Of a stretch of DNA of 51,124 bases, positions 17,102 through 25,597 are shown one piece after another. The translations under genes and the position numbers were made by a program. The notes beneath the pieces are model-generated. The model worked only from the letters and a program-made list of their open reading frames with translations, searched no databases and was not told the origin of the DNA. The first letter of the stretch is position 1; each line of letters begins with the position of its first letter. This stretch comes from DATFPQ01 sp035264765 (GTDB taxonomy: Bacteria > Actinomycetota > Actinomycetes > Actinomycetales > Angustibacteraceae): contig DATFPQ010000058.1 of the NCBI GenBank assembly GCA_035264765.1, forward strand, positions 1 through 51,124, in the 5' to 3' direction.

Positions 17102-17692
17102 GGGGGCTCTGATCCGGCTCGAGGCTGTGACTACGCCTCCGGTCGCAGTGGTCGTACGACCATCCCCCCTCAGACACGGTGGGGACCGCCGACCGACTCC
17201 CCAAGCCGGGGGAGGTCACGCCCCGACGACCGCCGCGTGCAACCAGTAGCCGAAAAAGCGGTGCTGAGGGCCCGTAGGCTTCCTGACGCGCCGCAATATT
17301 CCGCTGGAAAAGGCGGTCGGTCGCCTAAAGTGCGGCGGCTGTGACGGTGCGACGTCGAAACGCAATCAACGCGTGAACACAACGTCAAAGGATTGTTGAA
17401 GAACTATTCGAGCGCCTTGTCACCGTCCACCAGCCCAGCGTCACGGGGCCTCGCAACGTGGGCGGATTGCCCGGAATGGACTCCGCTACACGGGTTCTAA
17501 CGCTGACCAAGCGTGGCAGGACCCTGCCCGCTGCGTGGCGGGTTGGTGACGGTACACGTCGGGTTCTCCATCTCCTCTGCAGGGTGCGTCAACTGGCACC
17601 TTTATACGTAGCCCAGCAATGGACGGCATTCGCCGGATTAGCGAAGAGCAAGAAGGCAGCCGACCGCACACCACTTCATTAGTAGGAGAGTC
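17102..17692. other. Long intergenic region upstream of multicopper oxidase 1
   Basis: This 591-bp stretch has no convincing gene and is visibly less GC-rich than its neighbours. It holds a perfect 14-bp palindrome (17149-17162), a 6-bp hairpin CTCCCC/GGGGAG (17197-17214) that may end the racemase transcript, and a weak GGAAT-N16-GTT arrangement (17473-17496) like ECF-sigma promoters. Just before the oxidase gene is an AGGAGAG ribosome site. The length suggests a long regulated 5' region or an unrecognised small RNA. Confidence 0.5.
17149..17162. promoter_or_regulatory. Perfect 14-bp palindrome, candidate repressor operator
   Basis: TGGTCGTACGACCA is fully self-complementary. The TGGT/ACCA ends are like operators of the FadR branch of GntR regulators (TGGTnnnACCA-type, from recall). 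It lies 48 bp after the racemase stop and about 530 bp before the next gene. No GntR gene is in the window, so the cognate protein is unknown. Confidence 0.4.
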
Positions 17693-19528
17693 ATGTCGAC
17701 CATCGACGATGTCACCACCGCCGCGGTTGCCTCCAACGAGCAGTCGAGCCTGTCCCGCCGCAACCTGCTGCGACTGAGCGTTGCCGGTGCGGGCGCGACG
17801 GTTGCCGGCCCCGTGCTCGCCCGCACCGGGCTCTTCGGGAGCGGAGACGGCACGGTCCAGCAGGCCACGATCCCGAACGGGGTCGTGAGCGGGACCGCCC
17901 CGATGGTGGGGCCCAAGGTCCCGAAGTTCCAACGCGAGCTGCGCCTTCCTCCCGTCGCCCAGCCCTACAAGGTCGAGAAGGGTGCCAAGACCGTCGCCGG
18001 CACGGTGCGCGACGTGCATCACTACAAGGTCGAGCAGACCAAGGGTTACGTCGACCTGCTGCCGGCGCCGTTCCCGAAGACCGAGGTCTGGGGCTACAAC
18101 GGCATCTACCCGGGCCCGACCTTCGTCCAGACGCAGGACGGCCCCGTCACGGTGGTGCACAACTCGAACAAGCTGCCGGCCGGCGAGGGCGTGAGTGTCC
18201 ACCTGCACAGCTCGCCCAGCCAGCCGGCACACGACGGCCACCCGGACGACGAGACCTGGCCGCTCGGCACGGCTGGGAGCGCGCCGTCGAAGTTCGACGG
18301 TGGCCCGCGCTACGACGGTGAGCACGTGTACCAGTACCCGAACGGCGAGGAGACGCGCACGCTCTGGTACCACGACCACGGCATGCACCAGACGGCCGAC
18401 CACGTCTACAAGGGCCTGATGGGCTTCTTTCTCCAGAAGCCGAGCGCCGCGCACCTGCGCAAGTTCCCTGCGATCGGCAAGCTGCCGTCCGGGAAGTACG
18501 ACATCCCCATGGTCGTGGCCGACATGCAGTTCAAGGCCGACGGGACGCCGGGGTACGACGACAACGGCCACGACAGCCTGTGGGGCAACGTCATCCTGGT
18601 GAACGGCGTCGCCTGGCCGAAGCTCACCGTCGACCGCACCCGGTACCGCTTCCGCGTCCTGGTCGCCGACCTCTCCCGTGGCTACAACTTCCAGCTCTCG
18701 CCCGGCGACCAGGGCTCTCCGGCCCCGACCGTCACCGCCATCGCCACGGAGGCGGGCCTGCTGAGCAAGGCGGAGGTGGTGCCCAGCTGGCGGCAGGGCA
18801 TGGCCGAGCGCTACGAGTTCGTCTTCGACTTCTCGGGCCTGAAGCCGGGCGAGAAGGTGACGCTGAAGAACCTGGCGGCCGACGGCGACATGGGCCAGGT
18901 CATGCAGTTCGTCGCCGGTCCTGACGCGGGGACCTCCTTCCCCGCGGTCTCCACGGCGCCGAACGTCCTCAACGACTACGTCTTCGGCGGCGAGGAGAAG
19001 GACGTCATCAACGCCAGGACGCCGCGGTACTTCCTGTTCGAGCGCAAGAACAGCGAGTGGGTCATCAACGGCCTGCCCTGGGACGGTCGGGTCGCGGCGG
19101 CACCCAAGATCGGCGACACCGAGATCTGGGTGCTGGAGAACAAGTCGGGCGGCTGGTTCCACCCGGTGCACATCCACCTGGTCGACTTCCACATCGTCCG
19201 GCGCAACGGCAGGCCGCCTTTCGCCTACGAGAAGGGGTGGAAGGACGTCGTGTTCGTCGGTCCGAACGAGCGGGTCGAGCTCGTGATGAAGTTCAACGCC
19301 GCGGACCGGGTCGACCCGAACAAGCCCGTGACCGGCAAGTACGTCATGCACTGCCACAACCTCATCCACGAGGACAACGACATGATGACCCAGTTCGACA
19401 CCTCCGTGACCAAGGCCGCGGCCGCGGGGAGCGTCGGAGCGCAGGCGGTGTCCAGCCACAGCATGAGCGGCATGAACGAGAAGGGCCAGGGCCACAGCAT
19501 GATGGTCCAGTGGGACCTCAGGGCCTGA
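17693..19528 (+). CDS. Tat-exported multicopper oxidase (bilirubin oxidase/CotA type)
   Basis: This 611-residue protein carries a twin-arginine signal near residue 21 (SRRNLLRLSVAG), so it should be exported folded and copper-loaded. All four copper motifs are present: HLH (170-172), WYHDH (H227, H229), HPVHIH (490-495), and HCHNLIHEDNDM (553-564), including the type-1 Cys C554 and axial Met M564. It would couple one-electron oxidation of phenolic, tetrapyrrole or metal substrates to reduction of O2 to water. The ATG at 17693 has AGGAG just upstream, and a strong hairpin follows the gene. A second oxidase of this group lies 4 kb downstream. Confidence 0.93.
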   Translation: MSTIDDVTTAAVASNEQSSLSRRNLLRLSVAGAGATVAGPVLARTGLFGSGDGTVQQATIPNGVVSGTAPMVGPKVPKFQRELRLPPVAQPYKVEKGAKTVAGTVRDVHHYKVEQTKGYVDLLPAPFPKTEVWGYNGIYPGPTFVQTQDGPVTVVHNSNKLPAGEGVSVHLHSSPSQPAHDGHPDDETWPLGTAGSAPSKFDGGPRYDGEHVYQYPNGEETRTLWYHDHGMHQTADHVYKGLMGFFLQKPSAAHLRKFPAIGKLPSGKYDIPMVVADMQFKADGTPGYDDNGHDSLWGNVILVNGVAWPKLTVDRTRYRFRVLVADLSRGYNFQLSPGDQGSPAPTVTAIATEAGLLSKAEVVPSWRQGMAERYEFVFDFSGLKPGEKVTLKNLAADGDMGQVMQFVAGPDAGTSFPAVSTAPNVLNDYVFGGEEKDVINARTPRYFLFERKNSEWVINGLPWDGRVAAAPKIGDTEIWVLENKSGGWFHPVHIHLVDFHIVRRNGRPPFAYEKGWKDVVFVGPNERVELVMKFNAADRVDPNKPVTGKYVMHCHNLIHEDNDMMTQFDTSVTKAAAAGSVGAQAVSSHSMSGMNEKGQGHSMMVQWDLRA

Positions 19529-19546
19529 CCCGAGCGCGCTCGACAA

Positions 19547-19595
19547 CGAACCCGAAGGCTTCCTCCGCTCGGCGGGGAGGAAGCCTTCGGGTTCG
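19547..19595 (+). terminator. Rho-independent-type terminator after multicopper oxidase 1
   Basis: The 20-base arm 19547-19566 is perfectly complementary to 19576-19595, with a 9-nt loop. It starts 18 nt after the oxidase stop codon. No T-tract follows, but the stem is the most stable simple hairpin in this part of the window. Confidence 0.88.
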
Positions 19596-19774
19596 TGCCG
19601 TCAGGCCCGGCCGATACCTGACATACCCGCCGCGACAACTGACACGTCGTCGCGGACCTGTTGCCAGCCGGTCGAAGTCCAGGTTGGCTCAGGGCCACGG
19701 CGGTTGTCCGACGATGGCTTCGTCGGCCTCCGCCACGCCCACCGAGGTGCATAGGTGCCAAGGAGTTCGAGGAC

Positions 19775-20695
19775 ATGCATCAGGACCAAACGCCCTTGCT
19801 GGGCCTGCCGACCCGGTCGCCGGGCGCCAACGGGTCGCCGGCCACGAACGGGTCGCCGGCTCCGGCGCGGCTCGTCGACGTCGACTGGCTGCTGCAACAT
19901 CTCGACGACCCGTCGGTCCGGCCGATCGAGGCCGGCCTGGACTCGTCGGCGTACTACGAGGGGCACGTTCCCGGAGCCAGCGCGCTGTCCTGGCTGGACG
20001 ACCTGCACGACCCCGGCTGGCGAGGGGCCGTGTCGCAGGCCCGCCTGGAGCAGCTGCTCGGCTTCAGGGGCGTCACCCCGCAGACCCACGTCGTCCTGTA
20101 CGGCGACTCCGACAACATGTTCGCGGCTTATGCCGAGTGGCTGTTGCGGTACTACGGGCACGGGCCGGTCAGCCTGCTCGATGGTGGCCGGAAGGCGTGG
20201 CTGGACGCGGGTGCGCCGGTGACCGCCGACGTCGCACCGGTGACGGCGTCGACGTATGTATCGCCAGGCCCGAACGAGAGCCTGCGGGCCACTCGGGACC
20301 TGTTGCTGGAGCGCTACGTCGGTGCTCCCGCCGGCACAGCGGTGCTGGACTGCCGAGCGGCGTCGGAGTACCACGGGCGGGCGGGCAGCGCGGTGGACCT
20401 GCCGGTGATGTTCCACCGGCTCTCCGGACACGTGCCCGGCGCCCGGAACCTGCCCAGTTCGGAGCTGCTGGACCCGCAGACCGGTCGATTCCGGTCGCTC
20501 GAGTACCTGCGGCGCGCCCTGGCCGCGCACGGGGTCGGCCCGGACGACGAAGTCGTCCTGTACTGCGACGTTGGCGAAAGGAGCGCTTTGGCATGGTTTG
20601 TCATGAGTGAACTGCTGGGACGCCGCGGGGTTAGGCACTATGACGGGGGTTGGGCCGAGTACGGGAGCCTCGTAGGCGCACCCGTGACGCGGTGA
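19775..20695 (+). CDS. sseA: Rhodanese-type thiosulfate sulfurtransferase A
   Basis: This 306-residue protein has two rhodanese domains. The N-terminal domain (about 30-150) lacks the active Cys (YGDSDNMF at that position), as is normal for the structural half. The C-terminal domain has the catalytic loop CDVGERS, with C264. It would transfer sulfane sulfur from thiosulfate or 3-mercaptopyruvate to an acceptor such as cyanide or a thiol. The ATG at 19775 has AAGGAG 9 nt upstream; a Ser/Pro/Asn-rich leader of about 30 residues precedes domain 1. It lies two genes before a paralogue with a changed loop. Confidence 0.9.
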   Translation: MHQDQTPLLGLPTRSPGANGSPATNGSPAPARLVDVDWLLQHLDDPSVRPIEAGLDSSAYYEGHVPGASALSWLDDLHDPGWRGAVSQARLEQLLGFRGVTPQTHVVLYGDSDNMFAAYAEWLLRYYGHGPVSLLDGGRKAWLDAGAPVTADVAPVTASTYVSPGPNESLRATRDLLLERYVGAPAGTAVLDCRAASEYHGRAGSAVDLPVMFHRLSGHVPGARNLPSSELLDPQTGRFRSLEYLRRALAAHGVGPDDEVVLYCDVGERSALAWFVMSELLGRRGVRHYDGGWAEYGSLVGAPVTR

Positions 20696-20763
20696 CGAGG
20701 GTCAAGGGATACCAAGGCATCTCAATGGATCGGTCAAGTGCCAGTCGAGAGATTAGGCCGAAA

Positions 20764-20783
20764 GGGGTGGCCTCGGCCGCCCC
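20764..20783 (+). terminator. Possible short hairpin after sulfurtransferase A
   Basis: GGGGTGGC and GCCGCCCC form an 8-bp stem (one G-U pair) with a CTCG tetraloop, 69 nt after the sulfurtransferase A stop. It may separate this gene from the regulator-sulfurtransferase B pair. There is no T-tract, so this is weak. Confidence 0.3.
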
Positions 20784-20902
20784 GGTCACCCAGACTGTCC
20801 TGAGGCGCCTTGGTTCGCCGACCCGACAACCGTCGCGGGCGGAGGTGGCGCACCGTCGTGGGCCCGGCTGAGCCAGGCCCACTGGTCCGGGGGGACGTTG
20901 CA

Positions 20903-21598
20903 GTGCCAGAGGTGAGAGAGAGCCCGGTGGACGACCTCCGACTGGTCGAGCACCAGACGCAGCTGCGAGTGGTGCTCGCCGGCCTGCCACCGATCTACCG
21001 GCACGGCCTGGCCGCGGGGTTCGCGGCCGCGGGAATGGTGTGCTCCCCGCTCGCCTCCATGGCCGAGCTGTCCGCTCTGCTCGCCGAGCTCGCGGACGTG
21101 CTCGCCACCGGAAGGGGAGGCTTCGTGGTGATCGTGTCAGCCGAGGAGGTGCCGGCCCTCAACTCCGTGCTGGGGAACGCTGCGGTCGGTGACATGCCTC
21201 TCGTGCACGTGGTGGACGATGCGACGCCGGAGGCGTCTGCCGAGGCGCTGCGGCTCGGTGCGACCGGCGTCATCGCCTTGGACGCCGAGCTGAGCCAGGT
21301 GATCGGCGTGGTCCGCGCGGCCGCTGACGGGCAGACGCTGCTGCCGCGCCAGGTCGCCAGGTCGCTGTGCCGGTCGCAGGTCGGTCCGGTGCCGCAGCTG
21401 CTGGCCAAGGAGCGGGACTGGCTGCGCCATCTCGCCGACTGCGGTACGGTCGCGGGCCTGGCCCGGACGGTGGGATACTCGGAGCGCGAGATGTACCGGC
21501 TGCTGGGTGGGGTATATGCCCGACTGGGAGCGAGCAACCGCACAGAGGCGCTCCTGCTCGCGGAGCGCTGGGGCCTGCTGGAGGATGATGCGCGGTGA
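20903..21598 (+). CDS. LuxR-type transcriptional regulator with degenerate receiver domain
   Basis: This 231-residue protein has an N-terminal response-regulator-like fold (LRVVLAGLPPIYRHGLAAGF, then ALRLGATGVIAL-type strands) and a C-terminal LuxR-type helix-turn-helix (VAGLARTVGYSEREMYRLLGG, then NRTEALLLAERWGLL). At the position where a receiver carries the phosphorylated Asp, the sequence reads VVIVSAEEVP, so it is probably a pseudo-receiver controlled by something other than a histidine kinase. I chose GTG 20903, with a G-run 8 nt upstream; a TTG at 20810 and later GTGs are alternatives. Its stop overlaps the next start by 4 nt (GTGA), coupling it to sulfurtransferase B. Confidence 0.78.
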   Translation: MPEVRESPVDDLRLVEHQTQLRVVLAGLPPIYRHGLAAGFAAAGMVCSPLASMAELSALLAELADVLATGRGGFVVIVSAEEVPALNSVLGNAAVGDMPLVHVVDDATPEASAEALRLGATGVIALDAELSQVIGVVRAAADGQTLLPRQVARSLCRSQVGPVPQLLAKERDWLRHLADCGTVAGLARTVGYSEREMYRLLGGVYARLGASNRTEALLLAERWGLLEDDAR

Positions 21599-22527
21599 CC
21601 ACAGCCGGCACGAGGGGACGAGGCGGCGCGGCCGCTGACCCCCAGGACGCGGCCGGGGCCGGGACCGTGGAGGCCTCCGGGTCCGAGCCGGGCCCGCTGG
21701 TGGATGCCGGCTGGCTGGCCGAGCGTCTCAAGGGTCCCGGCACCACGCTGCTGCACGTCGACGGCGACTCCTCGGGGTACTACTCCGCGCACCTGCCCAA
21801 CGCCCTGCCGCTCGACTGGCACGACGAGCTGCACGAGCGGGTCGGCCGCCGCCCGCTGACGCTGGAGCACTTCGAGGAGCTCATGCGGCGCCGCGGCATC
21901 GAGCCCGACACGCACGTCGTGCTCTACGGGACCGGGGACGGCGCCTTCGCCGCGCACGCGTACTGGCTGTTCCGCTACTACCAGCATCCGAGGGTCAGCC
22001 TGCTGGACGGCGGGCTGCGGGCCTGGACCCGCGCGGGGGGAGCGCTGGTCGAGGCCGTGCCCAGGGTCAAGGGCGGCGGGAGCTACCGCAGCCCCGGGCC
22101 CGACCCGTCGCTGAGGGTGGGCCGCGACGAGATGATCACCCGGTACGCGGGAGCCCCTGACGGGACCGTGGTGCTGGACTCCCGAACCCCCCAGGAGTTC
22201 GCGGGCAAGCACCGGCACCCGCTGGACCTCGGCCTGGAGCGCCATCGCGTGGGCGGGCGGGTCCCGGGGGCGCGCAACCTGCCGACGGCGCGGCTGCTGG
22301 CTCCCGACGGCGCGTTCCGGCCGGCGGACGAGCTGCAGCAGCTGTTCGCCGAGTTCGGCGTCCGCGAGCACTCCGACGTGGTGGTCTACTGCCGGGCCGG
22401 GGAGGGCAGCTCGGTGCCGTGGTTTGCCCTGCACGAGCTGCTGGGGCACACGCGGGTCCGGCACTACGACGGCGGTTGGGCGGAGTACGGCAGCCTGATG
22501 GACGTCCCGGTGGAGCTTGGCGACTGA
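21595..22527 (+). CDS. Rhodanese-type sulfurtransferase B, altered active loop
   Basis: This 310-residue two-domain rhodanese is clearly a paralogue of sulfurtransferase A; both end with VRHYDGGWAEYGSL. The N-terminal half is again the inactive domain (YGTGDGAF). The C-terminal loop is CRAGEGS, with C266. The sixth loop position is Gly where the paralogue has Arg, so substrate preference may differ. The GTG at 21595 overlaps the regulator stop by 4 nt, with GGAGG about 10 nt upstream. Co-translation with the regulator suggests that this enzyme, or its sulfur product, is linked to the signal it reads. Confidence 0.87.
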   Translation: MTTAGTRGRGGAAADPQDAAGAGTVEASGSEPGPLVDAGWLAERLKGPGTTLLHVDGDSSGYYSAHLPNALPLDWHDELHERVGRRPLTLEHFEELMRRRGIEPDTHVVLYGTGDGAFAAHAYWLFRYYQHPRVSLLDGGLRAWTRAGGALVEAVPRVKGGGSYRSPGPDPSLRVGRDEMITRYAGAPDGTVVLDSRTPQEFAGKHRHPLDLGLERHRVGGRVPGARNLPTARLLAPDGAFRPADELQQLFAEFGVREHSDVVVYCRAGEGSSVPWFALHELLGHTRVRHYDGGWAEYGSLMDVPVELGD

Positions 22528-22549
22528 CCAGCAGGGCGACTGACGCCAC

Positions 22550-23278
22550 TCAGGGGGCCATGACCAGGTCGGACGAGCGTCTGAGCCGTCGCCAGACCGT
22601 CACGACCAGCAGCCCGACCGCGAAGCCGACCGCGTGCACCTCGTACGACGTCCCACCGGGGTACTCGGCGCGGGACAGCGACCACGCCGTGTAGGCGGCC
22701 TGCAGCAGCGCCCACAGCCCGATCACGAACCGGCTGGGCAGCCGCATAGGGACGGGGCCGATGAGCACGCGGACGGTCGCACCCCTCGCCAGCAGCAGGT
22801 GCGCGCCCATCACCCCCGCCACGGCCCCGCTGGCCCCGATCGCCGGGCTGACCAGGTTCGGGGCGACCAGCACGTGCGCCACGCCCCCGACCACCCCGCT
22901 GAGGACGAACAGCCCGAGCAGCCCGAGGCTGCCCAGGTCCTCCTCGACCCGCGGCGCGAAGGCGACGAAGAACAGCAGGTTCGACACCAGGTGGAACCAG
23001 CTGGCATGGACGAACAGGGCGGTCAGGAGGGTGACCAGGTGACGTCCCTCATGGATGTCGTCGGGGATCGCTCCGTACTGGCAGACGAACAGCTGGACCG
23101 TGTCGCTGGCGCGCCGCAGTGCCTCCGGCGACTCGGTCAGGTCGGTGCAGTAGAGGGCGCGCGCTGCGTGCCGGAGCAGGGCCACGCGCACGTAGACGGC
23201 GACGCACAGGAGGCTCAGCACGGCGGTCATCCACGGCCGGTGTAACCGTGGCGGGGCGGACAGCCCGATCGGCAGCAT
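22550..23278 (-). CDS. Rhomboid family intramembrane serine protease
   Basis: This 242-residue membrane protein has about six hydrophobic segments and the complete rhomboid catalytic set: HxxxN (H96, N100) in segment 2, the nucleophile S150 in GASGAVAG, and H215 in HAVGFAVG of the last segment. It would cleave membrane-anchored substrates within the bilayer. I chose ATG 23278 because GGGGGAGGGAG lies 7 nt upstream; a longer frame to 23368 lacks such a site. It is convergent with sulfurtransferase B and divergent from multicopper oxidase 2. The partner substrate is unknown. Confidence 0.9.
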   Translation of the reverse strand: MLPIGLSAPPRLHRPWMTAVLSLLCVAVYVRVALLRHAARALYCTDLTESPEALRRASDTVQLFVCQYGAIPDDIHEGRHLVTLLTALFVHASWFHLVSNLLFFVAFAPRVEEDLGSLGLLGLFVLSGVVGGVAHVLVAPNLVSPAIGASGAVAGVMGAHLLLARGATVRVLIGPVPMRLPSRFVIGLWALLQAAYTAWSLSRAEYPGGTSYEVHAVGFAVGLLVVTVWRRLRRSSDLVMAP

Positions 23279-23481
23279 CTGGCGACTCCCTCCCCCGACG
23301 ACCCTCCAAGCCATTGTGCTGCACCCTGACGGATCCCTGGCAGACATCGCGCTGTCATCCGTTGTCATTCGGAAGAGCCGGAGCGCCCCAGCGCCGAAGA
23401 ATCGAGAGCGTCCGCACCGTGCGGAACTTGGCCTGATGCAAGCGATCGCGTGCGACGGTCAAACTCTCGAGGGGAGCCGAT

Positions 23482-25464
23482 GTGAACGCAAGGGGAGAAC
23501 CGTCGATGGGGGCTCGGCCGATGCGGCCGCGGACGTCACTGGCCATGGGCGCCGTCGCCGGCGGCGCCGTGCTGGCGATCTGGCTGGGCAACGGCGTCGG
23601 GATCTCGGCCGCCGCCGCGATTCCCACAGCCCGCCGTCCAGATTCCGCGCGTGCCATGCAGGGGATGGTCATGCCGGGGAGCACGGGCGGCGCGGGCTCC
23701 CGTACGGACGCCGTCTGCCCGGCGTCCGCCCCGAGCCCGGCGCTCACCCCGTTCACGGAGCAGCTGCCGGTGCCCCAGCGGATCGACGTCCGCAGCGGGA
23801 CGTCCGCCCGGCTCGTCATGCGGGACGGCAAGCACAGCTTCCACGCCGACCTGCCCTCGACGCCGACCCTGGGGTATGCCGTCGCCGGGAGCACGGGGCC
23901 CGACGTCTACGGCGGCCCGACCATCGAGGCGCGCAAGGGCACGCCGGCGTCCGTGAGCGTCGTCAACGACCTCGGCGAGCACCCGCTCGCGCTGGCCATG
24001 GACCACACGTTCATGGGCATGACCGGCACCGACGAGACTGCTCCGCGCGGCGTGATCCACCTGCACGGCGCGCACAGCGAGCCCGCGCAGGACGGCCTGC
24101 CGCAGGACACCATCAGCTCCGGACAGAGCGCGACCTACCGGTACGTCAACGACCAGGACTCCGCGGGCCTCTGGTACCACGACCACTCGTGGGGGATGAC
24201 CCGGCTGCAGGTCAGCGCCGGGCTGGCCGGCCAGTACTGGCTGCGGGACGCCTTCGACACCGGGAAGGCCGACAACCCGCTGCACCTGCCTGCCGGGGCC
24301 AGCGAGATCCCGCTGACTCTCCAGGACCGGTCCTTCAATCTCGACGGGAGCTTCTCCTACCCGGTCGGCGCCTTCTGTGGCCAGGACGCACCCGCCGGGT
24401 ACCCCAACCAGTGGGCGCCGGAGTCCTTCGGTGACGTCGCCGTCGTCAATGGCAAGGTGACGCCGAACCTCGACGTGGCCCGTGGCGTCTACCGGTTCCG
24501 GGTGCTCAACGCGTCGAACGCGCGCTTCTACCACGTTCGGCTGCCCGCGACCCTTCCCGTCTACCAGATCGGGACGGACGGCGGGTTGCTCAACGCCCCG
24601 GTTCGGCTCAAGGAGCTGCTGCTGGCCCCGGCCGAGCGCGCGGACCTGCTTGTCGACTTCCGGTCCGCTGTCGTGGGCACGAGCTACCAGCTCACGAACG
24701 ACGCCGTCGCCCCGTACTCGACGCCCACGGCGCCTCCCGAGGAGGACGAGGCGCCGCTCAAGGACATCCTGCAGTTCACCGTCACGGCTGCCACCGGCGT
24801 CCAGAGCGACGTCCCGAAGACGCTGCGCGGCGGACGCAGCCAACCGGCGGCTCTGCCCACGCTCAAGGCCACGAGCACCCGGACGGTGATGCTCAACGAG
24901 ATCGCCGATCCCACGGTGGACGAGCCGGTCCACGGGCACATCAACAACCAGTTCTACGCCGACGCGACTGGGCTGCCGCGCACGACGCAGATCGAGGCGC
25001 CGAAGCTGGACACCGTGGAGGAGTGGGACATCGTCAACACGACCGGTGACGCACACCCGATCCACCTGCACCTTACGCAGTTCCGACTGCTCAACCGGCA
25101 ACCGTTCGACGAGCCGGCGTACACGGCGTCCGTCAACACCCGTCTTCCCGCGCCGGGCCTTCCGGATCCCTCAACGTCTGGCAAGGGTCCGTGGCCGGCG
25201 GTGTCCCCCGCGCCGTACCTGACCGGAAGCCCGGTGGGACCCGCCCCGGTGGAGCAGGGGTGGAAGGACACCATCATCGCGCCGCCCGGTCAGGTGACCC
25301 GGATCCTGGTGCCCTTCGGCGGCACCGCCGCGGGGGTGCCCGCGCCCTTCGTCGGCGATACGAGGACGGCGTCGGTCCAGCGGTTCGCCGGCACCTACGT
25401 GTTCCACTGCCACATCCTCGAGCACGAGGACAACGACATGATGCAGCCGTACCAGATCCGCTGA
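23482..25464 (+). CDS. Secreted multicopper oxidase 2 (bilirubin oxidase/CotA type)
   Basis: This 660-residue protein has an N-terminal signal (positively charged start, hydrophobic run at about 18-46 ending AAAA), without a clear twin-arginine motif. Copper ligands are complete: HLH (193-195), WYHDH (H233, H235), HPIHLH (525-530) and HCHILEHEDNDM (642-653), with C643 and M653 as type-1 ligands. It resembles CotA-type laccases. A His/Met-containing segment (MQGMVMPG, near 59-66) follows the signal peptide and might bind copper. GTG 23482 has GGGGAG upstream; ATG 23506 with AGGGGAG is an equally good start. Confidence 0.91.
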   Translation: MNARGEPSMGARPMRPRTSLAMGAVAGGAVLAIWLGNGVGISAAAAIPTARRPDSARAMQGMVMPGSTGGAGSRTDAVCPASAPSPALTPFTEQLPVPQRIDVRSGTSARLVMRDGKHSFHADLPSTPTLGYAVAGSTGPDVYGGPTIEARKGTPASVSVVNDLGEHPLALAMDHTFMGMTGTDETAPRGVIHLHGAHSEPAQDGLPQDTISSGQSATYRYVNDQDSAGLWYHDHSWGMTRLQVSAGLAGQYWLRDAFDTGKADNPLHLPAGASEIPLTLQDRSFNLDGSFSYPVGAFCGQDAPAGYPNQWAPESFGDVAVVNGKVTPNLDVARGVYRFRVLNASNARFYHVRLPATLPVYQIGTDGGLLNAPVRLKELLLAPAERADLLVDFRSAVVGTSYQLTNDAVAPYSTPTAPPEEDEAPLKDILQFTVTAATGVQSDVPKTLRGGRSQPAALPTLKATSTRTVMLNEIADPTVDEPVHGHINNQFYADATGLPRTTQIEAPKLDTVEEWDIVNTTGDAHPIHLHLTQFRLLNRQPFDEPAYTASVNTRLPAPGLPDPSTSGKGPWPAVSPAPYLTGSPVGPAPVEQGWKDTIIAPPGQVTRILVPFGGTAAGVPAPFVGDTRTASVQRFAGTYVFHCHILEHEDNDMMQPYQIR

Positions 25465-25479
25465 GCACACCGTGCTCCT

Positions 25480-25578
25480 CCCCGGCCCCACCGTTGCTCC
25501 CGAGGGACGCCGTTACTCCCGAGGGACGCCGCGAGCGGGGCCGGGGCGCGCCGCGGACGGCGTTCCCGGGAGCAACGG
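25480..25578. terminator. Nested hairpins with a tandem 19-bp repeat between convergent genes
   Basis: Two adjacent 19-bp copies (25491-25509 and 25510-25528, one mismatch) are followed by an inverted near-copy at 25561-25578. Either left copy can pair with the right copy. In addition, a perfect 10-bp stem (25480-25489 with 25537-25546) encloses both left copies. The region lies between the ends of multicopper oxidase 2 (plus) and the G6PD-like gene (minus), so it probably terminates both. Confidence 0.65.
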
Positions 25579-25597
25579 CGCTGCTCGTGAGCACGGG

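Noticed and set aside
17473..17496. GGAAT-N16-GTT resembling an oxidative-stress ECF sigma promoter
   Set aside because: The spacer is shorter than I expect, it lies about 200 bp from the gene, and such short motifs occur by chance. I mention it only within the intergenic entry.
17486..19546. 686-codon minus-strand frame opposite multicopper oxidase 1
   Set aside because: The oxidase with all copper motifs is on the plus strand. The antisense product is Val/Arg/His-rich nonsense.
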